Positions 24,423-32,695 of a stretch of 43,255 nt of DNA are shown here, one piece after another; the stretch's first letter is position 1, and each line of letters begins with the position of its first letter. A program made the translations under genes and the position numbers. The notes under the pieces are model-generated. The model was not told where the DNA came from, searched no databases, and worked only from the letters and a program-made list of their open reading frames with translations. The stretch is from an uncultured Phycisphaerae bacterium (GTDB taxonomy: Bacteria > Planctomycetota > Phycisphaerae > UBA1845 > PWPN01). Location: NCBI GenBank assembly GCA_938005315.1, contig CALLOB010000028.1:1-43255 (forward strand), given 5' to 3'.

Positions 24423-24503
24423 GACGACGCGAAGACCGGTACGGAGAAAAGCCGCGCGCTCACACGCGCGGGAGTGAGAATCAAAGCGCTGGAGCCTGAA
24501 TCC

Positions 24504-27500
24504 ATGAGGACCCGAACCTTTCGATCAGCCTGTCTGGGCATCCTGGCGACCGTGATGTGTCTTCCGCCGGCCCGCGGGGAGCCGGCCGCCTTCGACGCCG
24601 CGCCTTTCGGAAGCCCCACCGACACGCTGGACGGCCGCTCCTTCGGCCGCCGCTGGGCCCAGCCGCGCAAGATCCGTCGCGTCGAGATCGACTGGCCCGC
24701 CGGGACGGCGGTGCCCGCGCCGGAAAAGGTGCGCATCGAGTACTGGCACGGCCACTGGGACGGCCGGCCGGATCCGATCCTGGCCGAGACCGGCGCCGGA
24801 GGCTTCGGCTGGGTGGCCATGGACGACTGGACCAACGGGCGCTGGAAGCAGGCCTGCGCCTCCATCGACGCGTCCGGCGACCGCTGGACGGTAACCTTCG
24901 AGCCCACCGACGCCCGGGAGTTCGAGAAGCTCAAGACTCCCGGCGTGGCCTACCGCCGCACGCTGATGCTGCGGGTGATCGCCGACGAACCCATGCCCGA
25001 ACCGGCCGGCCTGCGGATCCTGACCGACTCGGTCCGCCGCCCGCTGACCGTGCGGATCGAGTTCGGCCGACCGCGCGAACCTTCGATCCGCCCGGACCGC
25101 GAGGACCCCGGCCGCCTGACCGTTTTCAACGGAACGGTGATCGCGATCAGACCTCTGGCCGGCGACGGGCTGCAGATGGAAGGCCGGGACGGCTGGAAGC
25201 TCGGCCCGGGGGGCGCCGGGGCGGTGGAGGCCGACATCGAGATGGCCGTCGATCCGGTCCATTCGCGGTACGACCACACCGTGGTCACGGTGCATTCCGA
25301 GATCCGCCCGTTCTCGTTCGCCGCCGACGAGGTCGCCCGCGGCGATCGCATCCTGGTCGACGATCTGGGCGTGCTGGTCACCCGCGGCGACGACGCGACC
25401 TCGCTGGAGGGCTACCGGCTCGCCCTGCGCGAGTTCCCGGGCCGCACGGTGTACGATCGCATCTATGACCAGCCCGAGCAGACTCTCCAGCGTGCCTGGA
25501 ACGACATGCCGCTCAAGCGGCCGCTGTACTTCGTCCACGGTCTGCCCGGCAACCGCAATGCGATGCGCCAGGACGCCGACGGCGACATCGGCGTGACGAG
25601 CCGCCATCGCTGGTTCCGCGGCAACGACCGCGTCGAGAGCCCGCGCGATTCGCAGCGCAAGGACTGGGAAGGCGACATGCTTTACGTCCGGCTGCGTCTT
25701 CCCGAGGGCGCCCGGCGCGGGGGACGCGAACTGCTGGACGGCTACCTGCCGCAGCTGCGGACGTGGTGGCAGGACGGGCCGGTGTTTTACGAGCTGCTCA
25801 CGGTCATGGACAAGCTCGAGGGCCGGCTGGAGGAACTGCGACTGGACGACCCGACCGTCCTGCTGTGCATGTTCCGGGCCGTGAACACGTCCGCCGATCA
25901 GGCCGCCAGGGCCTCGCTGACGCTCCATACCGAGGTCAATCGCGGGCAGGCGGAGAAGCTCACGCTCGACGGCCATCGGGTCATGGCCGAACGGGAAGGC
26001 GGACCCGCTCTGCGGCTGGTCGTGCGTCCCTCCGGCGGCGAAATGCGGGACGGCGCCGGCCGGGTGACCTGGGCGGTCGATCTGCCGCCGGGAACCTCGC
26101 AGGAGGTCTTCCTGGCGATCCCGTCGATCACGCTGACCGAGCAGGGCGAGATCGCTGCCCTGGCCGAGCGGGACTTCCAGGCCGACAGCCGACGGGTGTG
26201 CGACTTCTGGCGGACGCTGACCGCCCGCACCGCCCGCATCGAGACGCCCGAGCCGTGGTTGAACGACTTCTACCGGGCCCATCTTCGCCATCTGGAGGTC
26301 AACTGCCTGGCCGACATCGAACCACGGACCCGCCGCCGGTACGCGCACGTCGGCACGTTCGAGTACGGCGTCTACGCGAACGAATCGGTGATGATGATCA
26401 CCGACCTGGACCGTCGCGGCGAGCACGAGGCCGCCGAGCAGTGCTACCAGGCGTTCCTGGACTTCCAGGGCACGGTTCCGCTGCCCGGCAATTTCAAGAC
26501 CACCGACGGGCTGTTCTACGGAGCCGACGGCCAGGAAGACGGCGGTTACAACAAGCACCACGGGTACGTGATGTGGGGCATGGCCGAGCACTGGTGGTTC
26601 ACGCGGGACCGGGCGTGGATGGAACGGGCGGCGTCACGGCTGGTGCGGGCCTGCGACTGGGTCACCCGGGAGCGGCAGGGCACGATGGTGCTCAACCCCG
26701 ACGGCAGCCGGCCGATCGAATGGGGCTGCCTGCCGGCTGGCGGGCTCGAGGACGTTCAGGACTACTGGTACTGGCTGGTGACCAACAGCTCGACCGTCTG
26801 GGGCTTCGAGAACCTCGCGGCCGCTCTGGCCGACTTCGGCCATCCGGAGGCCGACCGGCTCCGCGCCGACGCCGCCGCCTACCGCGAGGACGTGATGCGG
26901 GCCCTGCACGCCTCGCGGGTCGCCGCGCCGGTGGTGCGTCTGCGCGACGCCCGCTACGTGCCCAAATACCCTTCGGAGCTGTACGCGCGCGGCCGGTGCG
27001 TCGGCTGGCTCCGCGAGACGCTGGAGGGCTCGATCTTTCTGCCGTTCATGGGGCTGCTTCCGGCGGACGCTCCGGAAACCCGCTGGATCCTGCAGGATTA
27101 CGAGGACAACCTCTACATCTCCGACCGCTACGGCTACGCGATCCCCAATTTCGACACCTTCTGGTTCTCGCGCGGCGGATTCTCGATGCAGGCCAATCTG
27201 CTGGACGGGCCGATGCCCTACCTCTACCGGGATGAGATCAAACACTACCTGCGGGCGTTCTTCAACGCCTTCGCCTCGGCTTTCTACCCGGAAATCCGGA
27301 TGTGCAACGAGCATTCGCTGCCGGAACTGGGCTATCCGGCCGGCGACCACTTCAAGTCGTCCGACGAAGCCCAGTCCACTTGGTGGCTGCGCCTGATGTT
27401 CATTCACGAGCGCGGCGGCGACCTGTACCTCGGACAGGCCCTGCCCCGCGCATGGTTGACCGACGGGCGCGCGGCGGGCATCGACCGGGCGGCCACCCAT

Positions 27501-27743
27501 TACGGGCCGATGAGCCTGAAGATCACGTCCGACGCCGCCGCCGGGCGGATCGTCGCGGCACTCGTTCCGCCGTCGCGGAATCCTCCCCGGACCATCTACC
27601 TGCGCCTGCGGCACCCCGAGGGCCGCCGAATCGAGAGCGTGACGCTGAATGGGCAGCCCTACGATCGTTTCGACGCGGACAAGGAGTGGGTGATCCTGGA
27701 CGGCAACGCGACCGGTCCGCTGGAGATTGTCGCGCGGTATTGA
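24504..27743 (+). CDS. Large secreted six-hairpin glycosidase-like protein
   Basis: A 1079-residue exported protein. The signal peptide is MRTRTFRSACLGILATVMCL with cleavage near residue 25, and GGAG lies 9 nt upstream of the chosen ATG. Residues about 25-560 are beta-rich. Residues about 575-930 form an (alpha/alpha)6 toroid, with YRAHLRHLEVNC, EYGVYANESVMMI, a GGYNKHHGYVMWGMAEHWWF stretch, RPIEWGCLP and YWYWLVTNSSTVWGFENL. A short beta C-terminal domain follows, as in clan GH-L/GH-M-like enzymes and alpha-L-rhamnosidase-like proteins. I cannot assign a CAZy family or the catalytic acids. It stands alone behind the two UROD-family genes, and its secretion fits polysaccharide degradation. Confidence 0.75.
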   Translation: MRTRTFRSACLGILATVMCLPPARGEPAAFDAAPFGSPTDTLDGRSFGRRWAQPRKIRRVEIDWPAGTAVPAPEKVRIEYWHGHWDGRPDPILAETGAGGFGWVAMDDWTNGRWKQACASIDASGDRWTVTFEPTDAREFEKLKTPGVAYRRTLMLRVIADEPMPEPAGLRILTDSVRRPLTVRIEFGRPREPSIRPDREDPGRLTVFNGTVIAIRPLAGDGLQMEGRDGWKLGPGGAGAVEADIEMAVDPVHSRYDHTVVTVHSEIRPFSFAADEVARGDRILVDDLGVLVTRGDDATSLEGYRLALREFPGRTVYDRIYDQPEQTLQRAWNDMPLKRPLYFVHGLPGNRNAMRQDADGDIGVTSRHRWFRGNDRVESPRDSQRKDWEGDMLYVRLRLPEGARRGGRELLDGYLPQLRTWWQDGPVFYELLTVMDKLEGRLEELRLDDPTVLLCMFRAVNTSADQAARASLTLHTEVNRGQAEKLTLDGHRVMAEREGGPALRLVVRPSGGEMRDGAGRVTWAVDLPPGTSQEVFLAIPSITLTEQGEIAALAERDFQADSRRVCDFWRTLTARTARIETPEPWLNDFYRAHLRHLEVNCLADIEPRTRRRYAHVGTFEYGVYANESVMMITDLDRRGEHEAAEQCYQAFLDFQGTVPLPGNFKTTDGLFYGADGQEDGGYNKHHGYVMWGMAEHWWFTRDRAWMERAASRLVRACDWVTRERQGTMVLNPDGSRPIEWGCLPAGGLEDVQDYWYWLVTNSSTVWGFENLAAALADFGHPEADRLRADAAAYREDVMRALHASRVAAPVVRLRDARYVPKYPSELYARGRCVGWLRETLEGSIFLPFMGLLPADAPETRWILQDYEDNLYISDRYGYAIPNFDTFWFSRGGFSMQANLLDGPMPYLYRDEIKHYLRAFFNAFASAFYPEIRMCNEHSLPELGYPAGDHFKSSDEAQSTWWLRLMFIHERGGDLYLGQALPRAWLTDGRAAGIDRAATHYGPMSLKITSDAAAGRIVAALVPPSRNPPRTIYLRLRHPEGRRIESVTLNGQPYDRFDADKEWVILDGNATGPLEIVARY

Positions 27744-27746
27744 TCG

Positions 27747-27886
27747 CCGCCGGAAGGCGGAGCAGCGGAACCGGGAGCCGCGCGACCCGCCCGCCCCGGG
27801 GGCGGACCGTCGCCGGCGGCCCGGGCCCGACGAGGCCATTCCATCAACACCGTCCTGGAACCTGCAGTCAGGGGTTTGCAGACCCC
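27747..27886. terminator. Cluster of hairpins between convergent genes
   Basis: The 206-nt gap between two convergent genes holds three strong inverted repeats. These are CCGCC-GGAA-GGCGG (27747-27760, GNRA loop), CCGCCCC-G-GGGGCGG (27791-27805) and GGGGTT-TGCA-GACCCC (27871-27886). None is followed by a T-run. They are placed where bidirectional termination is needed; whether they act as terminators in this organism is inferred. Confidence 0.4.
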
Positions 27887-27949
27887 GGGGGATGAACCGC
27901 GCCGGGGCCGATGCGGGCAGGAGAGGTTGGCTTTCTTTATGGGCAGGTA

Positions 27950-29056
27950 TCAGCGCCGGCTGAGCCCTGGCCGTCGCCGCCGGACCAGCATCGCCGCCCC
28001 CAGGGTCAGCAGGCCCAGCGAAGCCGGTTCGGGGATGTTGCACGACATCTCGCCGATGATGATCGGGACGCCGGAAAGCTCCGTCAGCCGCTGGTAGTTA
28101 TTGAACTCGCCGTCCTTCCAGGCCCCGAAGATGTATTCGAAATCGCGCCAGTCGTCCCACTGCCAGTCGTCGGGGTTGACCGGCCGGGGACGGCGACCCC
28201 AGTTGAACCCGTTGAGCCCCATCCGGTCGACGTAAGAGACGCCCGGAAACGAGGCGCTGAAGTCGTCCTGCCAGGAGGCGTTGGGGCACCAGACCCAATC
28301 CACGTTGGTCACGCCGGCGGCGTCGAACCGGTCGACGATGTGCCGGAATGCGTCCGCGAAGAGCGCGGGACTGTTGCCGTTGTAACCACCCAGGAAGCCC
28401 CAGGAGTACCAGTCCCCGTTCATCTCGTGGCCGATCGAGATTTCAATCTGGCGGCCGGGGTAGGCCGCGGCCATAGCCTGGGCCCCGGCGATCCACTCGT
28501 CGATGCGGGCGTCGAAGCCGCCGTTGACGATATCGTGAAGCCGGCTGGGGCCGGTCACGATGTCATCGCCGAGATCCGGGGCATACAACTGCCACACGAT
28601 GAACGGCCGGGTCTCGAAGCCGCTGCCGGCGTGGCGGCCGAAAACGGCCTGAACCGTGGTCGTCGGGAAGGCGCTGGAAAGGGACTCGTACCACCCCACC
28701 CGCGACTGGCGGTGGTCGGTAAGGGTCTCGTAATCGTTGATCGCCCCGGTGGAAGGGGGGAAGCCGTCGATGTAGGCTCCCAGCTGGATGCGGCCCCAGT
28801 CGGCATAGAAGGCCTGGGCGCTGCCGTCGGCGGTGCTCAGCCGCCAGTCGACGCCGTCGGTGAGGGTGTTGTCGTAGTGGAACCACATGAACGAGTCGAT
28901 CTGGTCGAACTGCCCGGACAGCAGTCTGGTCCGGACGTTGTTGATCCAGCCGGCCTTGTCGCCATAGATGGTCCCGGCCAGGGCCGGAACCGTGGTCAGG
29001 GCGGCTGTGATGCAGCCGACCATACCGGCCAGTAGAACGCGATGAATGCCTGCCAT
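27950..29056 (-). CDS. GH26-like glycoside hydrolase with PEP-CTERM anchor
   Basis: A 368-residue exported protein. The ATG at 29056 has GGAG 8 nt upstream and is followed by a signal peptide (AGIHRVLLAGMVGCITAALT). The catalytic domain resembles beta-mannanase-type GH26: acid/base E211 in IGHEMNGDWYSWG and nucleophile E336 in PIIIGEMSC, with VDRMGLNGFNWG between. Directly after the nucleophile strand comes PEPASLGLLTLGAAML and RRRR, a PEP-CTERM sorting signal (residues 342-368) cleaved by an exosortase. GH26 barrels normally continue for some 40 residues after the nucleophile, so the last strand and helix appear to be missing. It is divergent from the glycan export operon beginning at 29469. 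PEP-CTERM proteins are classically tied to exopolysaccharide production. Confidence 0.82.
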   Translation of the reverse strand: MAGIHRVLLAGMVGCITAALTTVPALAGTIYGDKAGWINNVRTRLLSGQFDQIDSFMWFHYDNTLTDGVDWRLSTADGSAQAFYADWGRIQLGAYIDGFPPSTGAINDYETLTDHRQSRVGWYESLSSAFPTTTVQAVFGRHAGSGFETRPFIVWQLYAPDLGDDIVTGPSRLHDIVNGGFDARIDEWIAGAQAMAAAYPGRQIEISIGHEMNGDWYSWGFLGGYNGNSPALFADAFRHIVDRFDAAGVTNVDWVWCPNASWQDDFSASFPGVSYVDRMGLNGFNWGRRPRPVNPDDWQWDDWRDFEYIFGAWKDGEFNNYQRLTELSGVPIIIGEMSCNIPEPASLGLLTLGAAMLVRRRRPGLSRR

Positions 29057-29238
29057 CGTGATGACTCCGTCGACCGAGCGTGGCTGTCGGATTCCCCCCA
29101 GCATCGCGCCTGCCCCCCTCGGCCCGGTGGCGGACCTCTGCGGCAAGGCTGCGTGGAAAGCGTGTGACCCCATCCGATTCTTAGCCCGCTGCCCCCGTCG
29201 GGTCAATCCCGAGTTTGCGACAAATCAGGGATTCCTCG

Positions 29239-29328
29239 CCGGATGCCCGTGGACCGGGGGTCTGACCCGGTGGGCGGGTTTGGCCGGCTTTGATTTGACT
29301 TTCTCACCGGATGCCCGTGAACCGGGGG
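29239..29328. repeat. Imperfect direct repeat pair
   Basis: CCGGATGCCCGTGGACCGG plus GGG (29239-29260) recurs at 29307-29328 with one mismatch (G to A), 68 nt apart. Each copy can form a small CCCG/CGGG hairpin. The pair lies in the 5' region of the divergent PEP-CTERM gene. It could be a protein-binding pair or a mobile-repeat remnant. The rest of 29057-29468 holds nothing else I recognise. Confidence 0.4.
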
Positions 29329-29468
29329 CTGCGTTCGGTCCTCCGCGGCTCCGGCGATAACCGCCGTGGGGTGCACGCCCGAGGCACGGACTCTGAGCTC
29401 TGTGTTTCGGACCTCAGGCGGGTGAATACCCTCCCGTCCCATAACCGCCGCTAAAAAAGTAATACTGC

Positions 29469-29497
29469 TTGCCTGCCAACCCGGGCAGTTGAATAAT
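29469..29497 (+). promoter_or_regulatory. Promoter of the glycan synthesis operon
   Basis: A -35 box TTGCCT (29469-29474) and a -10 box AATAAT (29492-29497) have a 17-nt spacer. The predicted transcription start (about 29503) falls at the 5' edge of the structured leader RNA, which supports both predictions. Confidence 0.5.
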
Positions 29498-29499
29498 TG

Positions 29500-29692
29500 G
29501 TTGACTGCTGGGGGGCAGACGCCGAAGAGAGGAAAGTCCATTTCCCGACGAGGGCCGCGAACGGGCCTGAGGCGACGGTGCGTCACCGGGCGGCGAGGCA
29601 TCCGGGTCGTGGCCGAAAACGAGTGAAGACCGGCGAACCCTTTCGAGGGGCGAATCCACTCTGAGAGCCGGCTTGTCATCAGGGGGCTGTTC
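29500..29692 (+). ncRNA. Structured leader RNA with RNase P core-like motifs
   Basis: No protein is apparent here, but structure is. AGAGGAAAGTCCAT (29528-29541) is the P4/CR-I signature of bacterial RNase P RNA. It is followed by GGCGAACCC-TTTCG-AGGGGCGA (29632-29653), resembling the GGUAAACCCC...GGAGCAAG block. GCCGGCTTGT (29667-29676) resembles the CR-V CCCGGCUUAU. AAG(T)CC (29534-29539) can pair with GGCTT (29670-29674), leaving the characteristic bulged T. GTTGAC/GTCATC (29500-29505/29675-29680) closes the whole. GAGTG (29621-29625) pairs with CACTC (29657-29661), and CCCT-TTCG-AGGG and CGGTG-CGT-CACCG are further hairpins. A normal RNase P RNA is about twice as long. The Shine-Dalgarno AGGGGG (29681-29686) of the next gene abuts the closing stem, which suggests a cis-regulatory leader. 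Confidence 0.5.
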
Positions 29693-31303
29693 ATGAACAC
29701 GCGTCCGGACGGCGCACTCCAGCGGCGCAACATCACCGACAGCCTGGCAGGCCTGCTCATCGGACTGGGCCTGCTGGCCGTGGCGGCCATGGCGGTCTAT
29801 CTGACCGTTCGCGTCGTGCTGGTCGTCGAGGGGGGATACCGCGGCGTGGAGGTGCCAGTCACCCTGGCCCTGCTGCTGGCCGAAGGTTTCATCCTCGCCC
29901 ACGCCGCCGGTTACATGCTCAGCATCGTGCGGGCCCTGCGCCGCCGTCCGCCGCTGCAGGCGGCGGTGCTCAACGGCGACTGCGACTGGCCTCATGTGGA
30001 CGTTCTGGTGGCCGCCCGGCACGAGCCGCGACGCATCCTCCACCAGACCCTGACCTCGCTGGTCGGCCTGACCTATCCCAACAAGACCATCTGGCTGCTG
30101 GACGACTCGTCCGACCCGCGATTCGTCGCCGAGGCGACCGAACTCGCCCGGGAGTTCGGTGTCCGGCTGTTCCGCCGCGACAAGCGGCATGGCGCCAAGG
30201 CCGGCATCATCAACGACTGCCTCGCTCAACTGCAGGGCCGCTACGTCGCCATCTTCGACGCCGATCAGAACCCGATGCCGTTCTTTCTGAACCGCATCGT
30301 GCCGCTGCTGGAGGCCGACGATGGCATGGCCTTCGTCCAGACTCCGCAGTTCTACGCCAACATCACCGAAAACCGCGTGGCTCGGGCGGCCGGCGCGCAG
30401 CAGGCGGTCTTCTACGAGTTCATCTGCGAGGCCAAGGGAGCCGGCGGGGCCGCGTTCTGCTGCGGCACCAATGTCGTGTTCCGCCGCGAGGCCCTCCAGC
30501 GGGTCGGCGGGCTGGACGAGTCGTCCGTCACCGAGGACTTCGCCACCTCGGTCCGGCTGCATGCGGCCGGCTGGCGGTCGGCCTACTACGGGCAGGCCTA
30601 CACCATGGGCAGCGGGCCGGAGTCGCTGACCGCCTACTTCCGCCAGCAGTTCCGCTGGGCCCGGGGCACGCTGGGCGTGGGGTTGAGGCTGCTGGGCATG
30701 CTGCTGACCCGACCGCGGAGCCTGGGCTTCTGGCAGTGGGTCGACTACCTGCTGTCGGGGACCTTCTATCTGGTGGGCTGGGCCTACCTGGTGCTCATGA
30801 TCTGCCCGATGCTGTATATCTTCCTGGGCATACCGAGCTACCTGGTGCGGCCGGAGATCTATACCGCCGCCTTCCTCCCGTACCTGCTGTTCGCGGTCGG
30901 AGCCTTCCTCGGCGGTCTCAGGCAGCGTCACTACACGCTGTGGCAGATTCTGCAGGGACAACTGCTGGTGGTGCTGGCCGCGCCGGTGCACATCGTGGCG
31001 TCGCTCTCGGCCCTGACCGGCCGGGCGAGCGTCTTCGGCATCACGCCCAAGGACACCTCCGGTTTCGTGCCATTACGGGCCCTCTGGCCACAGGTGGGGC
31101 TGTGTGTGCTGAATTACGCGGCCCTGATCTGGGGGGTCAGCAAGTGCGTCTTCGAGCACGATCTGGCGGCGGGCATCAACGCCTTCTGGGCGGGCGCCCA
31201 TTTCGCGATTCTGTGGTCGGTATTCTACTTCCGCGAGGCCGAGCCCCGACCGGTCCGCATCCCGGGGGAGAGCACCCCACGCCTGGAGGTGGCCTTGACA
31301 TGA
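29693..31303 (+). CDS. Processive family-2 glycosyltransferase (BcsA-like, no PilZ domain)
   Basis: A 536-residue inner-membrane glycan synthase. Two N-terminal membrane segments precede a cytosolic GT2 domain with all processive-synthase motifs: DD at 137-138, DAD at 189-191 (FDADQNP), TED at 280-282 and QQFRW at 318-322. Several membrane helices follow, then the gating-loop-like FGITPKD segment known from BcsA, and two more helices. The protein ends there, so the c-di-GMP-binding PilZ domain of cellulose synthase is absent. It probably polymerises a beta-glucan or amino-sugar polymer from a UDP-sugar and extrudes it into the periplasm. The Shine-Dalgarno AGGGGG is 6 nt from the ATG and abuts the structured leader. 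It is coupled by ATGA to the next gene. Confidence 0.9.
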   Translation: MNTRPDGALQRRNITDSLAGLLIGLGLLAVAAMAVYLTVRVVLVVEGGYRGVEVPVTLALLLAEGFILAHAAGYMLSIVRALRRRPPLQAAVLNGDCDWPHVDVLVAARHEPRRILHQTLTSLVGLTYPNKTIWLLDDSSDPRFVAEATELAREFGVRLFRRDKRHGAKAGIINDCLAQLQGRYVAIFDADQNPMPFFLNRIVPLLEADDGMAFVQTPQFYANITENRVARAAGAQQAVFYEFICEAKGAGGAAFCCGTNVVFRREALQRVGGLDESSVTEDFATSVRLHAAGWRSAYYGQAYTMGSGPESLTAYFRQQFRWARGTLGVGLRLLGMLLTRPRSLGFWQWVDYLLSGTFYLVGWAYLVLMICPMLYIFLGIPSYLVRPEIYTAAFLPYLLFAVGAFLGGLRQRHYTLWQILQGQLLVVLAAPVHIVASLSALTGRASVFGITPKDTSGFVPLRALWPQVGLCVLNYAALIWGVSKCVFEHDLAAGINAFWAGAHFAILWSVFYFREAEPRPVRIPGESTPRLEVALT

Positions 31304-31536
31304 GCCAGGGCGACTGGATCGAGAGCCTGCGAACCGCCTTCCGCACCGAGGGAGCCGCCTCGGTCTTCGTGCGGAACACCATCAGCACCCTGGCCTGGAG
31401 CGGCCTGCCGGATCACCGGCGGGCCGAGACCGCCGAGCGGCTCGGCACCCTGGCCGACGGGGCTGCCCGGAGGGCCGCCCTGCTGGGCCGTCTGCTGGCC
31501 CGGCTGGAGGGAAAGGAGGGCCGCGATGTTCTCTGA
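31300..31536 (+). CDS. Small helical protein of the glycan operon
   Basis: A 78-residue soluble protein I do not recognise. Its ATG overlaps the stop of the glycosyltransferase (ATGA), so translation is coupled. The sequence is alpha-helical and Arg/Ala-rich, beginning MSQGDWIESLRTAFRTEG, with no signal peptide or membrane segment and no cysteine. Its stop lies 11 nt inside the following small gene. Coupling to a membrane glycan synthase suggests a cytoplasmic accessory or regulatory subunit, comparable in position to small partners of Bcs systems, but no homology is claimed. Confidence 0.65.
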   Translation: MSQGDWIESLRTAFRTEGAASVFVRNTISTLAWSGLPDHRRAETAERLGTLADGAARRAALLGRLLARLEGKEGRDVL

Positions 31537-31750
31537 AGGCACCTTTCGGCGATATCTCTTCGAAATCGCCGCCACGCACGAGAAGCTGGCCTCCCTCTAC
31601 CGCCATCTGGCCGAGCACGCCGGTGACGAGCAGACCAGGAACACCGCCCGGACGTTCCTGAAGGAACTCGAGGACGAGGCCCGGAGCATTTCGGCGATCC
31701 ACGCCAGCTTCGGAAAGACCGCGGCCGCCCCACCTGCGCGCCGGGGTTGA
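31526..31750 (+). CDS. Small helical protein, ferritin-like half bundle
   Basis: A 74-residue protein overlapping the previous gene by 11 nt, with a strong AAAGGAGG upstream of its ATG. Two long amphipathic helices are evident (FRRYLFEIAATHEKLASLYR and ARTFLKELEDEARSISAIHA). The ATHEKLASLYRHLAEHAGDE stretch, with a later ELEDEARSI, resembles half of a rubrerythrin/ferritin-like four-helix bundle, although the full set of metal ligands is not visible. It could dimerise or pair with the 78-residue neighbour. Function unknown; its tight position behind the glycan synthase implies a role there. Confidence 0.65.
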   Translation: MFSEGTFRRYLFEIAATHEKLASLYRHLAEHAGDEQTRNTARTFLKELEDEARSISAIHASFGKTAAAPPARRG

Positions 31751-31827
31751 ACGGTGGCGTGTCCGCTCGCACAGGCCTGTCCGACCCCCCACATCGGAGT
31801 TTGGCGGGGAAGACCTGCAAACTGTCC

Positions 31828-31857
31828 TTGACGCCGGCGTCATGTTCGTCCGATAAT
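31828..31857 (+). promoter_or_regulatory. Promoter of the TPR export genes
   Basis: A -35 box TTGACG (31828-31833) and a -10 box GATAAT (31852-31857) have an 18-nt spacer. Transcription would start near 31864 and give a leader of about 196 nt before the ATG at 32060. I see no clear structured RNA in that leader. The promoter would allow the three TPR genes to be expressed apart from the glycosyltransferase. Confidence 0.5.
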
Positions 31858-32059
31858 GGAATAGGCCCTTTCAGGTCCGCCCTCCGCACGGCGCCCGGCC
31901 GGCGGACGCCGGGCCATTCCGACGAGGTCGCAGCCGATCAGCGGCCCACAGCATGTCCCTCGGCCGCCTTCGCGGTCGCGGGGCCGGCCGGCAGGATCCG
32001 GCCGGAGGCGCGGCACGAAACCGGGGCTGTCGGTAATGCTCAGCCAGGGATGGTGAGCC

Positions 32060-32695
32060 ATGTCCAGCTCCAGAGGCCAGCTCTGGTTCATTGCTCTTGT
32101 GTTCGCCGCCCTGGCGGTTGCCGGCACACTCGCCTATCAGCGGTTCCGCGTCGGGGATATCCAGCTCGCGGAGGGGCGACGGGCCTATGACGCCGGTCGA
32201 TTCGAGGTGGCCGAGAAGGCCTTCGAACGTTCGGTCGGCCACAACCCTCAAAACGCCGGGGCCTGGTACTGGCTGGGTCTGAGCCGCAAGAACCAGGGAC
32301 GCTCCGCCGAGGCCGCCGAGGCCTTCGGCCGAGCTGCCGCCCTCCAGCCGCAGAACGTCCTGTGGTGGATGGAGCTCGCCCAATGCCTGCAGTGGTCTCA
32401 GCGATTCGCAGAAGCCGAACAGGCCTGGGAACGCGTGCTTCAGGGTCTGCCCGACAACGATAACCGTCGCCGGGAGGCCGGCATCAACCGGGCCAAGTGC
32501 CTGGCCGGACTGGGCCGGACCGATCAGGCCGTTTCCGCCCTGAAAGGCCAACTCGCCGCCGACGACAGCCCCCTCGTACGGTTCGCTCTGGCTGAAGTCC
32601 TCGCCTGGGCAGGCCGCTTCGACGAATCCGAAACCCAGTACCGACTGGCGCTCCATGCCGCATCGCCCGGCTCTCAACCGGAGGCACGCCCATGA
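32060..32695 (+). CDS. Membrane-anchored TPR protein
   Basis: A 211-residue protein with one N-terminal membrane helix (LWFIALVFAALAVAGTLAY) and no cleavage site. At least four TPR units follow from residue about 38, for example GAWYWLGLSRKNQGRSAEAA and WWMELAQCLQWSQRFAEAEQ. It is probably an inner-membrane protein with its TPR part in the periplasm. It starts the set of three coupled TPR genes, and the following ATG overlaps its stop. Its likely role is a scaffold linking the glycan synthase to periplasmic and outer-membrane components (inference). Confidence 0.8.
   Translation: MSSSRGQLWFIALVFAALAVAGTLAYQRFRVGDIQLAEGRRAYDAGRFEVAEKAFERSVGHNPQNAGAWYWLGLSRKNQGRSAEAAEAFGRAAALQPQNVLWWMELAQCLQWSQRFAEAEQAWERVLQGLPDNDNRRREAGINRAKCLAGLGRTDQAVSALKGQLAADDSPLVRFALAEVLAWAGRFDESETQYRLALHAASPGSQPEARP

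Noticed and set aside
24525..26591. Long minus-strand open frame opposite the large secreted protein
   Set aside because: It shadows a plus-strand gene that has a signal peptide and a recognisable toroid fold. Its composition is biased and without motifs.
29500..29692. Cyclic di-GMP (GEMM), cobalamin, TPP or glmS element in the leader
   Set aside because: The location invites a c-di-GMP switch, but the conserved CACGCACAGGGCAAACC-type core, the cobalamin box and the TPP CUGAGA/ACCUGAU pair are not present in the right arrangement.
29500..29692. Complete canonical RNase P RNA gene
   Set aside because: The element is about half the usual length, lacks room for the P15-P18 region between the CR-IV-like and CR-V-like blocks, and runs straight into a Shine-Dalgarno.
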